Notes under the pieces: model-generated
The model's input: only the letters and a program-made list of their open reading frames with translations
Told to the model about the DNA's origin: nothing
Databases searched by the model: none
Program-made: the position numbers and the translations under genes
Part shown: positions 43,084 to 51,551 of the stretch, piece by piece
How the letters are laid out: the number at the start of each line of letters is the position of its first letter
Numbering within the stretch: position 1 is the stretch's first letter
Assembly (NCBI RefSeq): GCF_001277295.1
Contig: NZ_CP011456.1
Coordinates: forward strand, 4,282,001 to 4,346,000
Direction of reading: 5' to 3'
DNA: 64,000 bases
Origin: Anabaena sp. WA102
Lineage (GTDB): Bacteria; Cyanobacteriota; Cyanobacteriia; Cyanobacteriales; Nostocaceae

Positions 43084-43329
43084 ATGAATCAATACTCTGA
43101 TTTGCTATCGGAACTCTCTGATTTTCTTTATCCTCGTAGTCCTTATTATGGAGATTTGAAGTCAGAACATTTAGAATTTAATGCCCAACTTCAAGATTTT
43201 TCACAACGAGTGAACTATATTTCTGGTCTACAAACTGGTGGTAAACTTTCCTCAGAAGAGGCTTATAAACAAATACGTATTCTCTGGAAACAGTTAAAAA
43301 TGTCCAAGAAAAAAATATTAATTTGCTAA
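43084..43329 (+). CDS. Small conserved cyanobacterial protein downstream of ssuE
   Basis: This 81-residue hydrophilic protein begins MNQYSDLLSELSDFLYPRSP then YYGDLKSEHLEFNAQLQDFS. The arrangement FLYPRSPYYG and QRVNYISGLQTGGKLSSEEA is, as I recall, a conserved cyanobacterial domain of unknown function (DUF7219-like). It begins 9 bp after ssuE, so it belongs to the ssuDE transcript. The tail KKKILIC is shorter than the usual end and merges into a hairpin repeat. The role is unknown. Confidence 0.7.
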   Translation: MNQYSDLLSELSDFLYPRSPYYGDLKSEHLEFNAQLQDFSQRVNYISGLQTGGKLSSEEAYKQIRILWKQLKMSKKKILIC

Positions 43330-43336
43330 AAAAAGG

Positions 43337-43402
43337 AGATCCCCGACTTCTATCATTGGTTAATAATTTAATTGACATCATCAAATAAGAAGTCGGGGAT
43401 CT
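43337..43402. repeat. AGATCCCC...GGGGATCT hairpin repeat, copy 3, with long loop
   Basis: The arms AGATCCCCGACTTCT and AGAAGTCGGGGATCT are identical to copy 2 at 17365, but here a 36-bp AT-rich spacer separates them instead of 3 bp. It lies after the small gene of the ssuDE operon and could be its terminator. Confidence 0.8.
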
Positions 43403-43440
43403 TACCCCAACTAATAAACCCAAAAAAATTACCATCGTTT

Positions 43441-43759
43441 GCATATTTCATCATCAAAATTGTCGTAGAATTGCAAGCGAGCAGTTCCCACAACTAAATT
43501 ATTTACATTCTCTCCAGGGGAAATAACCTGGACTCAAAATTGATAAATACCTGAGTTCGTGGGATTATAAAATGGTTTTAAACCGATGGTAATTGTTTAA
43601 TTAGCAGTAACTAGTTGGTTGAAAATAGCAATAATAGTTTGCGGTTGATGTGGATTTTTGGCTAGGGTAATACCTAGCCTTTTTTTGTCCATTTGTTTCT
43701 CCAAAACCAATACTGTTTTTTTTGATCAAATTCAATATTTTCTACACCGTCTATTTGTG
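43441..43759 (-). pseudogene. Decayed DUF2808 gene
   Basis: The minus strand reads QIDGVENIEFDQK..., then, after frameshifts at two poly-A runs, LGITLAKNPHQPQTIIAIFN then QLVTAN-stop-TITIGLKPFYNPTNSGIYQF-stop-VQVISPGENVNNLVVGTARL. This parallels the intact DUF2808 protein at 9179 over its last ~115 residues. With no signal peptide, two in-frame stops and two frameshifts it is a clear pseudogene. Its 5' end runs into the DUF1634 stop. Confidence 0.85.
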
Positions 43760-43766
43760 AAAAATA

Positions 43767-44306
43767 TTAGTAATATGCGCCAACCAGGCTATAAGTTAAA
43801 CTAGCAAGCACTAATGACGTAATAATTACATAGACAAAATTTCGCTGTAAAAGAAAAGTGCAGAAAGAAATGATCACGCGCAAAATAGGAATAGCAATGA
43901 GTATCAACAATCCTAATTGAATAATTCCCCGGCGGCTACCTGCCAAAACAGCATTTACTACACCTGTTGGGGAATGAAATTCAGATGGTGTACCTCGAAA
44001 TATTTGATATTCAGCAGGCTCATAACCATGATGAATTAAATACAATATACCTCCGAATAATACTATAGAACTAGCGATTAAAACTCCATATTTAAGGAGG
44101 TTACTAAGTAAAAATTCTAATTGTTTTTCATTGGCTGATTTTGTGAATTTTTGATGATTAACATTTTCATCATAATGATTGAGATGCTGTTCTTCTAGCT
44201 GTTGAATATCACAATCTTGCTCCTCTAATTCAAAAGTGAAAGCTCCAACTTTTCTTTCTATCTGTGTTGTGCAAGTCCAGCGAAAACCAGAATTTAACTT
44301 ATACAT
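43767..44306 (-). CDS. DUF1634 membrane protein
   Basis: This 179-residue protein has a hydrophilic N-terminal ~70 residues and then three hydrophobic segments (YGVLIASSIVLFGGILYLIH, IIQLGLLILIAIPILRVIIS, NFVYVIITSLVLASLTYSLV). The loop between the first two, EPAEYQIFRGTPSEFHSPTG then VV, is the DUF1634 signature. This family is regularly encoded beside TauE/SafE permeases, as here: the upstream gene ends 2 bp before its start. It probably forms part of an anion export or uptake complex. Confidence 0.85.
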   Translation of the reverse strand: MYKLNSGFRWTCTTQIERKVGAFTFELEEQDCDIQQLEEQHLNHYDENVNHQKFTKSANEKQLEFLLSNLLKYGVLIASSIVLFGGILYLIHHGYEPAEYQIFRGTPSEFHSPTGVVNAVLAGSRRGIIQLGLLILIAIPILRVIISFCTFLLQRNFVYVIITSLVLASLTYSLVGAYY

Positions 44307-44308
44307 AA

Positions 44309-45145
44309 TTACAGCCCTCCTATTAGACTGTTATAGACCATTTTTAACGCCATTACTACCAATACAAAGCTGAAGATAATTCTGAGAATTTGAGTTTTAG
44401 CACCAATTAAAATTCTCGCTCCTAAAAAAGCACCTGGTAACACTCCCAACATCACCGGCATAGATAAACCTGGATCTATGTATCCCTGGGTTAAATAAAC
44501 ACCTGCTGAGGCTGCGGCTGTGACACCAATCATAAAATTGCTGGTGGTCGTAGAAACTTTAAAAGGGAGACGCATGGCTTGGTCCATGGCCAATACCTTG
44601 AATGCCCCCGAACCAATTCCTAATAAACCAGAAAGCACTCCTGCTACTAACATAATACTGAACCCAGCAGGTAAGGCATGAACTTGATAAGGAATTACAC
44701 CATCAGGAGTGGGGTAAGTCCCATTAAGTTGGAGATATTCTGCTAAGGGGTCTGGTGGAGCAATTTCTGTTTGTTCTGGTCTGGGGCGTTGAGACAGATA
44801 TGCTGAATAAATTAGCACAATTGCCAAAATCAAGGAAAGTATTTTTACGGTTACATGAGTGGTAATTAAAGCCCCAATCAGAGCGCCAATGGTGGTGGCT
44901 ACCTCCAGAAACATCCCCAATCGCAGATTAGCGTAGCCTTTTTTAATATATGTAGAAGCTGAACCTAATGATGTCGCAATCACTGATACTAATGATGCCC
45001 CAACCGCATAGCGAATATCAACACCAAAGACGGAAGTTAATAACGGAACTATGACGACTCCACCACCTAACCCAGTTAATGCTCCGACTAAGCCGGCACT
45101 AAATGATCCCAACCAAACCAGTAAAGAAAATGCTAATATGCTCAA
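44309..45145 (-). CDS. TauE/SafE family anion permease
   Basis: This 278-residue inner-membrane protein has about eight hydrophobic segments and the family's duplicated GLTGxGGG motif: SAGLVGALTGLGGGVVIVPL near the N-terminus and SGLLGIGSGAFKVLAMDQAM in the second half. TauE/SafE proteins transport sulfite, sulfoacetate, taurine-derived anions or other organic anions, usually outward. It is paired with a DUF1634 gene. With SsuD and TauD-like enzymes releasing sulfite in this region, sulfite efflux is a reasonable inference. Confidence 0.87.
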   Translation of the reverse strand: MSILAFSLLVWLGSFSAGLVGALTGLGGGVVIVPLLTSVFGVDIRYAVGASLVSVIATSLGSASTYIKKGYANLRLGMFLEVATTIGALIGALITTHVTVKILSLILAIVLIYSAYLSQRPRPEQTEIAPPDPLAEYLQLNGTYPTPDGVIPYQVHALPAGFSIMLVAGVLSGLLGIGSGAFKVLAMDQAMRLPFKVSTTTSNFMIGVTAAASAGVYLTQGYIDPGLSMPVMLGVLPGAFLGARILIGAKTQILRIIFSFVLVVMALKMVYNSLIGGL

Positions 45146-45225
45146 TTTGAATTCCCCTTTTGTTTAATCTATATTTATGATGCCTAGATAATTTTTGTCA
45201 GCAGGATGTAAACAGAGAACTTCGT

Positions 45226-45843
45226 TTATCTATACAGAAGATTGAGGAGACTAAAACTATGACTATCGAGGAAGATAAAAGTACCTAATCCGATTAAGAT
45301 AAAGGGCATAAAAAGATTTCCATATTTAGTAAAGATATCAGCGATGCCTTCGGCGGGCGTAGCCAACGCTTGATTGCGAGTTAACTTATGTGCTACATAA
45401 CACAACATCCCCACTAATGAAAAGAAAACACCCAAAATTACTAGTAGACTTTGCCAATTACTGCTGGCGAATATCGGCACATAAATACTAATATTATCCG
45501 TTCCATTGGCAAATGTAACAGCCGCAACACTATAAGTTTGCAAATTAAAAAATCTCGCTATTGGCGATTCCTGAGAAACTTTTGTTTCTGTCTCTGCATC
45601 CTCTAATTCATCTGTTTCTTGATTCATTAAACTCTTGATACCAATGATAATTGGAACTAAGCCAAATAAACCAATCCAGGGACGGGGTAAAATTAATCCG
45701 CCAAAAAAACCAGGCAAACTAGTTAAAATTAAGGCTGTAAAACCTAGATATTGACCAATAATAATATGCCAGCGGCGAAACTTAGCATCCACCTGAGAGA
45801 AAAACAAAGTCAGGATGACTAAATCATCAATATTTGTGGCACT
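45226..45843 (-). pseudogene. 5'-truncated CadD-like (cadmium resistance transporter) gene
   Basis: Homology to CadD-type permeases runs through SATNIDDLVILTLFFSQVDA, FRRWHIIIGQYLGFTALILT and SYSVAAVTFANGTDNISIYV-like TYSVAAVTFANGTDNISIYV to the C-terminus. The first ~20 residues of the family, including the start Met, are replaced by unrelated sequence with an upstream in-frame stop. Translation would have to begin at a TTG at 45807, after the conserved NIDD motif. It may be a pseudogene or an N-terminally shortened protein. An intact paralogue is at 47123-47782. Confidence 0.7.
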
Positions 45844-45864
45844 AAAAGATGACTTTCGCTATTA

Positions 45865-45886
45865 GCAAGGAACTTGAGTTCCTTGC
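45865..45886. repeat. Perfect 10-bp inverted repeat
   Basis: GCAAGGAACT-TG-AGTTCCTTGC is a perfect hairpin right at the point where the truncated CadD gene loses homology. There is no T-run. It could be a mobile-element end or a recombination scar. The rest of the 45844-46301 gap holds a dyad operator and AT-rich DNA only. Confidence 0.6.
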
Positions 45887-46073
45887 GGGATGAAGATTTT
45901 GCGTAACAGCTTAACACCAATGAGCTTTTGCTTTACCTCTACCTATGGAATCAAATGATTAAGCCCCAGACAAGAGAAATAATTGGCTGCGGAGTGGTAA
46001 AAATCAGAAGATCTTCACTAAAAGAACTTTATAGATACTGGTACTAGACATTTTATTATTTATGAGTTTATAA

Positions 46074-46100
46074 TACAGTAAGTTGATAGAGATGCTGTAG
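46074..46100 (-). promoter_or_regulatory. 27-bp dyad, copy M
   Basis: Minus-strand CTACAGCAT ... CTCTATCAAC ... TTACTGTA: one of the closest matches to consensus. It lies about 200 bp upstream of the second TauE/SafE gene. Confidence 0.65.
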
Positions 46101-46301
46101 TTTTATGAAAAATTGCCAAAACTAGGGTATCTTTCAACACTTAGGCTAAAAAATTACCCTTCAGGAGTAATAAAAGTCTATTTACAAGATTTATAAAAAG
46201 TCATTCTGAACAAACTTAGACAGCGATTTTTTGTATTCATAAAATTGAGTCTATTCAAGCTTATCTTCTTCATTTCTCAACAACCTTACACTCATACCAG
46301 T

Positions 46302-47099
46302 ATGGACTATTTATTACTACCAGCTTTCAGCTTTTTTATTGGCATCATTGTGGGTTTAACAGGAATAGGTGGTGCATCTTTGATCACTCCTATGTTGATT
46401 TTTGTGTTTCAAGTACCACCTTCTGTTGCTATTAGTTCTGATGTGGTTGCAGCCACATTAATGAAAGTAGTCGGTGGAGTAAAACACTGGCAACAAAAAA
46501 CCCTTGATCTAGAAATAGTTAAATGGCTGTCAATGGGTAGCGTTTCTGGTTCGCTGTTGGGAGTAAGAGTTTTACATCAACTCAGACAAAGTGGAGAACA
46601 TAATCTAGATAGCCTCTTACTGCGGTTACTAGGAGTCATGATTTTGATAGTTACATTTACAGCATTAATCCAAATGTTGTTGATGACATTTTTTCCCAAA
46701 ATCAACTTACCCGAATTGCCAAAATTAAATTTAAAAACCAATCAAGGACGTTTTCTAACTTTACTCATTGGCGCAATTTTAGGCTTTTCTGTGGGAATGA
46801 CAAGTGTTTCATCAGGCTCTATGTTTGCCTTAGCTATCATAGCTTTTTTCCGATTAGATGCCCGAAAATTGGTGGGTACAGATATTACTCAAGCCGCCAT
46901 TTTACTAATATTTACATCCCTGGGACATCTAACTTTAGGAACTGTTGATTGGAGTTTAGTAATCCCTATTTGGATAGGTTCTGTTCCCGGAGTTCTTATT
47001 GGTGCTAAACTTTGTGAGATTACCCCTCAACGTCCACTAAGATTTATTATCTATAGCATTTTAATGATGGTAAGTTGGAAATTAGTTTCACAGGCATGA
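46302..47099 (+). CDS. TauE/SafE family anion permease (second copy)
   Basis: From the ATG at 46302 the protein has 265 residues; an upstream TTG frame adds a weakly hydrophobic 19-residue tail. About eight membrane segments carry the repeated motif: FFIGIIVGLTGIGGASLITP and LIGAILGFSVGMTSVSSGSM, where the second repeat has SVSSGS instead of GIGGG. The block SISSDVVAATLMKVVGG-like AISSDVVAATLMKVVGGVKH is typical. It likely moves an organic or sulfur oxyanion. It is not a close copy of the 44309 protein and is convergent with the cadD-like gene. Confidence 0.85.
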   Translation: MDYLLLPAFSFFIGIIVGLTGIGGASLITPMLIFVFQVPPSVAISSDVVAATLMKVVGGVKHWQQKTLDLEIVKWLSMGSVSGSLLGVRVLHQLRQSGEHNLDSLLLRLLGVMILIVTFTALIQMLLMTFFPKINLPELPKLNLKTNQGRFLTLLIGAILGFSVGMTSVSSGSMFALAIIAFFRLDARKLVGTDITQAAILLIFTSLGHLTLGTVDWSLVIPIWIGSVPGVLIGAKLCEITPQRPLRFIIYSILMMVSWKLVSQA

Positions 47100-47122
47100 T
47101 TATCTATACCTCCATCAGCTTT

Positions 47123-47782
47123 TTAATTTACCTGTCCAAATAATAGGTTAAATGTCCCTCGTTCATACATAATAAATAGCCCCAAACCAATTAATACAAA
47201 AGGGACAATAGCCTGTCCATAGCGACTTAAAATACAACTAATGTTAGCTTGACGGTTTAATAAATAAGCGATAGCACACCAAACCCCTACCATACCAAAA
47301 AATACCGCTAAAATTATTCCTAACCCAACAATATCTTGACCTGCAAATAGGGGTATGTAAATACTAATATTATCACCCCCATTAGCAACTGTCACAGCTG
47401 CAACTTTATAAGTATTTGGATGTAAAATACTTGATAAAAAAGAAGATTGAGGGCTATTCTGTTCAATATTCACCGTCTGCACTTCTGTACTTTCTGCTTC
47501 ACGATTTACTAATTGCTTAATCCCAATTGCAATTGGTAATATTCCTAATAATCCAATCCATTCTCGCTGGATGACTAAGCCACCAAAAAAACCTGGTAAG
47601 CTGAGGATAATAATAGCTGTAAAGCCAAGATATTGACCGATAAAAATATGTCTACGCCGAAAATTTCGATCTATTTGCGAAAAAAATAAGAGCAGAATCA
47701 TGATATCGTCAATATTAGTGGCAGCAAAGGCAATTATGCCTTCTGTAAAAGCAGTAGCAAACTTGTTCATGGTAAAATTCAA
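47123..47782 (-). CDS. CadD-like cadmium resistance transporter (intact)
   Basis: This 219-residue inner-membrane protein has about five hydrophobic segments. The family start is complete: TEGIIAFAATNIDDIMILLL then FFSQIDRNFR. It is followed by HIFIGQYLGFTAIIILSLPG, TYKVAAVTVANGGDNISIYI and FVLIGLGLFIMYERG. CadD-type permeases confer cadmium resistance in staphylococci; cyanobacterial relatives may handle other cations. An IS1634-family element is inserted 18 bp upstream of its start codon, so expression may now depend on a promoter at the IS end. Confidence 0.82.
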   Translation of the reverse strand: MNFTMNKFATAFTEGIIAFAATNIDDIMILLLFFSQIDRNFRRRHIFIGQYLGFTAIIILSLPGFFGGLVIQREWIGLLGILPIAIGIKQLVNREAESTEVQTVNIEQNSPQSSFLSSILHPNTYKVAAVTVANGGDNISIYIPLFAGQDIVGLGIILAVFFGMVGVWCAIAYLLNRQANISCILSRYGQAIVPFVLIGLGLFIMYERGTFNLLFGQVN

Positions 47783-47800
47783 AAATATACTATTTATTAA

Positions 47801-49665
47801 CTCCCGGTTCGCCCATTTTTTAGGGAGTTAGGAAAAATGTGCAGATAAAAGTATAATCAGAGACAGGTTATACAAAATAAGCTAAGTAAGTATATGTTCG
47901 ACGTTATGGCAACTGAATCCATAATTACAAACGAACGAGTAGATGACATACCCGTACTACTCACACAGATAGAACGGATGGGTGTACAAAAGCTAATAGA
48001 TAAAAACTTCCCCACCCATGGAAATTGGCGAGGACAAAGCTTGGGGAATGTAGCAGTGATCTGGTTAACACATATCTTATCGCAAGCAGACCACCGTTTA
48101 AATCAAGTTCAAGCCTGGGCTGGTAAACGGTTAGAAACATTGAAAAAATTGATTGGTGAAAGCTTAAACGAACTTGACCTAACCGATGACCGATTAGAAG
48201 CAGTATTGCGTTACCTTAACTGTGACGAGAACTGGTATGCGTTTGAGGAAGAACTGGGAAGTAATTTGTTGCAAGTGTATGATATCAAACCAGAACGGGT
48301 AAGACTGGATAGTACAACAGCTTCAAGTTATTGCGGGGTGAATACTGAAGGGCTATTTCAATGGGGTCATAGCAAAGACCATCGTCCAGATTTGGCACAA
48401 GTCAAAATCATGCTATCAACATTAGACCCATTAGGAATGCCAATAGCAACAGAAATATTATCGGGAGAAAAAGCAGATGACCCTTTATATATCCCCGCAA
48501 TTGAGAGAGTCCGTTCGACGCTAAAACAGCCAGGATTACTGTATATTGGGGACTGTAAAATGGCATCAATGGGGACAAGAATCCATATTGTATCAGGGGG
48601 AGATTTTTATCTATGTCCTTTAAATGCCAAGCAAACACCGACAGAAAAATTAAGAGAATATCTGCAACCAGTTTGGGATGAAAAACAAGAATTGACAACT
48701 ATCAATTATGATTATGCAGATGGAAAAACGAGAGAGATTGCTGAAGGATTTGAACTAAAATTGCTCCAAAAAGAAAAGATTAACGAGCAAGAAATATCTT
48801 GGGAAGAGCGACAATTAGTAGTCCGTTCTTATGCCATTGCCCAGACAGAGGAAAAATATCTACGTGAACGCATACAGAAAACCGTTCATGCTCTTGAACA
48901 ACTAAAAATCCCCAAACGCGGCAAGAAAAAGCTGACATCATTTCCAGAGTGGGAGTTATCTGTAGCTGAGATTCTCAAGCGTTATCGGACTGGGGGATTA
49001 TTTGAAATTGATATTCAAACTCAGCGAGTTGAAAAAGTTAAAAGACAATATGGCGAACGTCAATCTCAAATAATAGAAGAAGTTTCCTTTAATTTAGATT
49101 TTAAAATTAATGAAGACGCGGTAAAACAACAAGTTCAACTGTTAGGCTGGCGAGTTTATGTCACTAATGAAACTGAAGCTAACCTGAGTTTGAAACAAGC
49201 AGTTCGTGCTTATAGAGATGAGTATTTGACAGAACGAGGATTTGCTCGACTTAAAGGCTTTCCTCTTTCTTTAACTCCAATTTATTTACAACGTGAAGAC
49301 CATATTACTGGTTTGATCCGACTACTTTCAATTGGTTTGCGAGTTTTGACTCTTTTAGAGTTTCAGGTTCGTCGCCATCTTGACAAAAATCAAGAAAAAT
49401 TGGCTGGACTTTATGCTGGTAATCCTCAGCGTAAAACGGCACGTCCTACTGCTGAAATGCTTCTTGTTGCATTTAAAGAAATCACATTGATATTAATTGA
49501 GGTTAACAATGAAGTCTACACTCATTTAACTACTCTTTCCCCTTTACAGCAGCGTATTCTTGTTTTACTTGGGTTTCCCCCTACTATTTATACTCAGCTT
49601 AGTGGTCAATCTTTTACTCCTGAGTAGAATTCTTCTAACTCTCGCAAAAATGGGCGAACCGGGAG
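47801..49665 (+). mobile_element. Complete IS1634-family insertion sequence with 6-bp target duplication
   Basis: The 1865-bp element is bounded by inverted repeats: left CTCCCGGTTCGCCCATTTTT, right the exact complement AAAAATGGGCGAACCGGGAG. TATTAA is directly repeated on both sides (47795-47800 and 49666-49671), as expected for the 5-6 bp duplications of this family. It holds one full-length transposase gene, so it is probably recent and may be active. It landed between two cadD-like genes. Confidence 0.93.
47906..49627 (+). CDS. IS1634-family (IS4-like DDE) transposase
   Basis: This transposase has 573 residues from MATESIITNERVDDIPVLLT (an in-frame ATG 12 bp earlier is possible). It has the N-terminal DUF4277-like domain ending DDRLEAVLRYLNCDENW. 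The DDE catalytic core has first Asp in VRLDSTTASSYCGV, second Asp in LLYIGDCKMASMG and Glu in YRDEYLTERGFARLKGFPLS (the Y-(2)-R-(3)-E-(6)-K-like signature of the IS4 superfamily). The C-terminal LEFQVRRHLDKNQEKLAGLY is complete. No frameshift or internal stop is present. Confidence 0.93.
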   Translation: MATESIITNERVDDIPVLLTQIERMGVQKLIDKNFPTHGNWRGQSLGNVAVIWLTHILSQADHRLNQVQAWAGKRLETLKKLIGESLNELDLTDDRLEAVLRYLNCDENWYAFEEELGSNLLQVYDIKPERVRLDSTTASSYCGVNTEGLFQWGHSKDHRPDLAQVKIMLSTLDPLGMPIATEILSGEKADDPLYIPAIERVRSTLKQPGLLYIGDCKMASMGTRIHIVSGGDFYLCPLNAKQTPTEKLREYLQPVWDEKQELTTINYDYADGKTREIAEGFELKLLQKEKINEQEISWEERQLVVRSYAIAQTEEKYLRERIQKTVHALEQLKIPKRGKKKLTSFPEWELSVAEILKRYRTGGLFEIDIQTQRVEKVKRQYGERQSQIIEEVSFNLDFKINEDAVKQQVQLLGWRVYVTNETEANLSLKQAVRAYRDEYLTERGFARLKGFPLSLTPIYLQREDHITGLIRLLSIGLRVLTLLEFQVRRHLDKNQEKLAGLYAGNPQRKTARPTAEMLLVAFKEITLILIEVNNEVYTHLTTLSPLQQRILVLLGFPPTIYTQLSGQSFTPE

Positions 49666-49731
49666 TATTAAGATAGCAATATTTGGATCACTAAATTTAA
49701 TCTCATAAGTTTCAGGTTCAATTAAAAAAAT

Positions 49732-49825
49732 GTAGGTTGGGTTAAGCGACAGCGCAATCCAACAAAATACCAGGAATATTAGAGATATCGGAAATGTTGG
49801 GTTTCCTTCCGTCAACCCAACCTAC
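49732..49825. repeat. GTAGGTTGGGTT palindromic repeat (MITE-like), copy 3
   Basis: It begins GTAGGTTGGGTTAAGCGACA and ends CGTCAACCCAACCTAC. The left end GTTAAGCGACAGCGCAA is the complement of the right half of copy 1 (TTGCGCTGTCGCTTAAC), so these two copies share sequence beyond the termini. It lies between the IS and a broken cadD-like gene. Confidence 0.85.
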
Positions 49826-49859
49826 ATGATTTAAGTAATCACTATTGAAATTATCTAAA

Positions 49860-50566
49860 ATGAATAATTTATTGACAGCAATTATTACCGGGGTAGTTGC
49901 TTTCATAGCAACTAATATTGATGATATTTTGATTCTGTTGGTATTTTTTCGCAAGTAAATAAAAATTTTCGCCCTTGGCAAATTGTTGTTGGTCAATATT
50001 TAGGTTTTACTATTCTCGTCATCTTCAGTTTACCTGGATTATTTGGTGGACTGATTCTGCCTCAATCATGGATTGGTTTACTAGGCTTAATTCCTATTGC
50101 TATTGGTATCAGTAGTTTAGTGAATAAAGAAACTGAACAATTAGCTGATATGACAGAGGAGATAACATCATCTTTTTTAAATCCACAAATTTACACTGTG
50201 GCAGCGATAACGGTGGCTAATGGTAGTGATAATATTAGCATTTATATACCGTTATTTTCTAGCATTCAATTAGAGGGGTTTTTAATAATTATCAGTTTAT
50301 TTTTTCTCCTGTTAGGCATTTGGTGTTATGCAGCATATCAGTTAACCCATCAGCATAAAATAGCTGATTTTTTGACCAAGTATGGTAATTATCTTGTGCC
50401 ATTTGTGCTGATGGGTTTAGGAGTAGTCATTATATGGAAAAGTAAAGCGTTAAGTCCGTTAAAACTCCTTGGTAGTTGTATTTGTTTATTGTTTTTGGTG
50501 AAGAGAAATGATATTAACCAAGATAAAGGAGAAGAGGAAATAATTGTTTCTATCACCAATGATTAA
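49860..50566 (+). pseudogene. Frameshifted CadD-like gene
   Basis: The start is intact (MNNLLTAIITGVVAFIATNI then DDILILLVFF), but a missing T in a T6 run near 49950 shifts the frame to RK-stop. The family sequence resumes in the next frame: SQVNKNFRPWQIVVGQYLGF, then TILVIFSLPGLFGG and, from 50120, TVAAITVANGSDNISIYIPL to the end. A single indel separates it from a full 230-residue protein, so the loss is recent, a sequencing error, or slippage at the homopolymer. This is the third cadD-like copy in 5 kb. Confidence 0.85.
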
Positions 50567-50570
50567 ATTT

Positions 50571-51533
50571 TCAAAGTTTAGTTAACCATTCATTCTCATT
50601 GGTATCTTGAAATAATACGGTACTCAAATAGCGTTCACCAAAGCTAGGCTGCACCATAACTATCAATTTATTGGCATTTTCTGGGCGTTTAGCTAGTTGC
50701 AATGCCGCATATAAAGCCGCACCAGCAGAAATTCCTGATAACAGTCCTTCTTCTTTCGCTAACCGCCGACTGTAGATAATCGCTTGATCATCTGAGACTT
50801 GAATGACTTCATCTATCAGTTCTGAACGATAAACAGCGGGAATAAATCCGGGGCCAATACCTTGAATTTTGTGTGGACCTGGTTTTCCGCCTGCTAATAC
50901 TGGACTATTAACTGGTTCAACTGCAACTGCTTGAAAGCTGGGTTTGCGTTGTTTAATTACTTCGGAAACACCCGTAATTGTTCCCCCAGTTCCTACTCCT
51001 GACACAAGGATGTCAACTTCTCCATCTGTATCATGCCAAATTTCTTCAGCGGTGGTGCGAGCGTGAATTTGGGGGTTAGCAGGATTGCTGAATTGTTGCA
51101 ACATATAAGCATTGGGGGTGATAGCAACTATTTCTGTCGCTTTAGCGATCGCTCCCCGCATTCCCTCTACCCCCGGTGTTAACTCTAATTGCGCCCCATA
51201 AGCTCTTAGCATGAGTCTTCTTTCCTGACTCATAGTATCTGGCATCGTCAAAATCAAACGGTAGCCTTTAGCGGCTGCAACCATAGCTAAAGCAATGCCT
51301 GTATTCCCAGAAGTTGGCTCAACTAAAGTAGTTTTACCAGGAATAATTAAGCCTTGTTCCTCTGCTGCTTGAATCATGCTCACGCCAATTCTGTCTTTAA
51401 CAGAAGCCGCAGGATTCATACTTTCTAGTTTGACAACAATCTGCGCCAATGCTCCTAAACTTTGAGGAATTTTGTTTAACTGTACTAAGGGTGTTTTGCC
51501 CACTAACTCGGTGATATTTTTGGCTATTCGCAT
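50571..51533 (-). CDS. cysK: Cysteine synthase A (O-acetylserine sulfhydrylase)
   Basis: This 320-residue PLP enzyme makes cysteine from O-acetylserine and sulfide. It has the Lys site LESMNPAASVKDRIGVSMIQ, substrate loop VEPTSGNTGIALAMVAAAKG and phosphate loop SGVGTGGTITGVSEVIKQ. The region KIQGIGPGFIPAVYRSELID is the CysK signature. It lies 18 bp downstream of the Rrf2 regulator gene on the same strand. In Bacillus subtilis and Staphylococcus aureus CysK also forms a repressor complex with the Rrf2 protein CymR. Confidence 0.95.
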   Translation of the reverse strand: MRIAKNITELVGKTPLVQLNKIPQSLGALAQIVVKLESMNPAASVKDRIGVSMIQAAEEQGLIIPGKTTLVEPTSGNTGIALAMVAAAKGYRLILTMPDTMSQERRLMLRAYGAQLELTPGVEGMRGAIAKATEIVAITPNAYMLQQFSNPANPQIHARTTAEEIWHDTDGEVDILVSGVGTGGTITGVSEVIKQRKPSFQAVAVEPVNSPVLAGGKPGPHKIQGIGPGFIPAVYRSELIDEVIQVSDDQAIIYSRRLAKEEGLLSGISAGAALYAALQLAKRPENANKLIVMVQPSFGERYLSTVLFQDTNENEWLTKL

Positions 51534-51551
51534 TGCTATACCTCTTGATAA

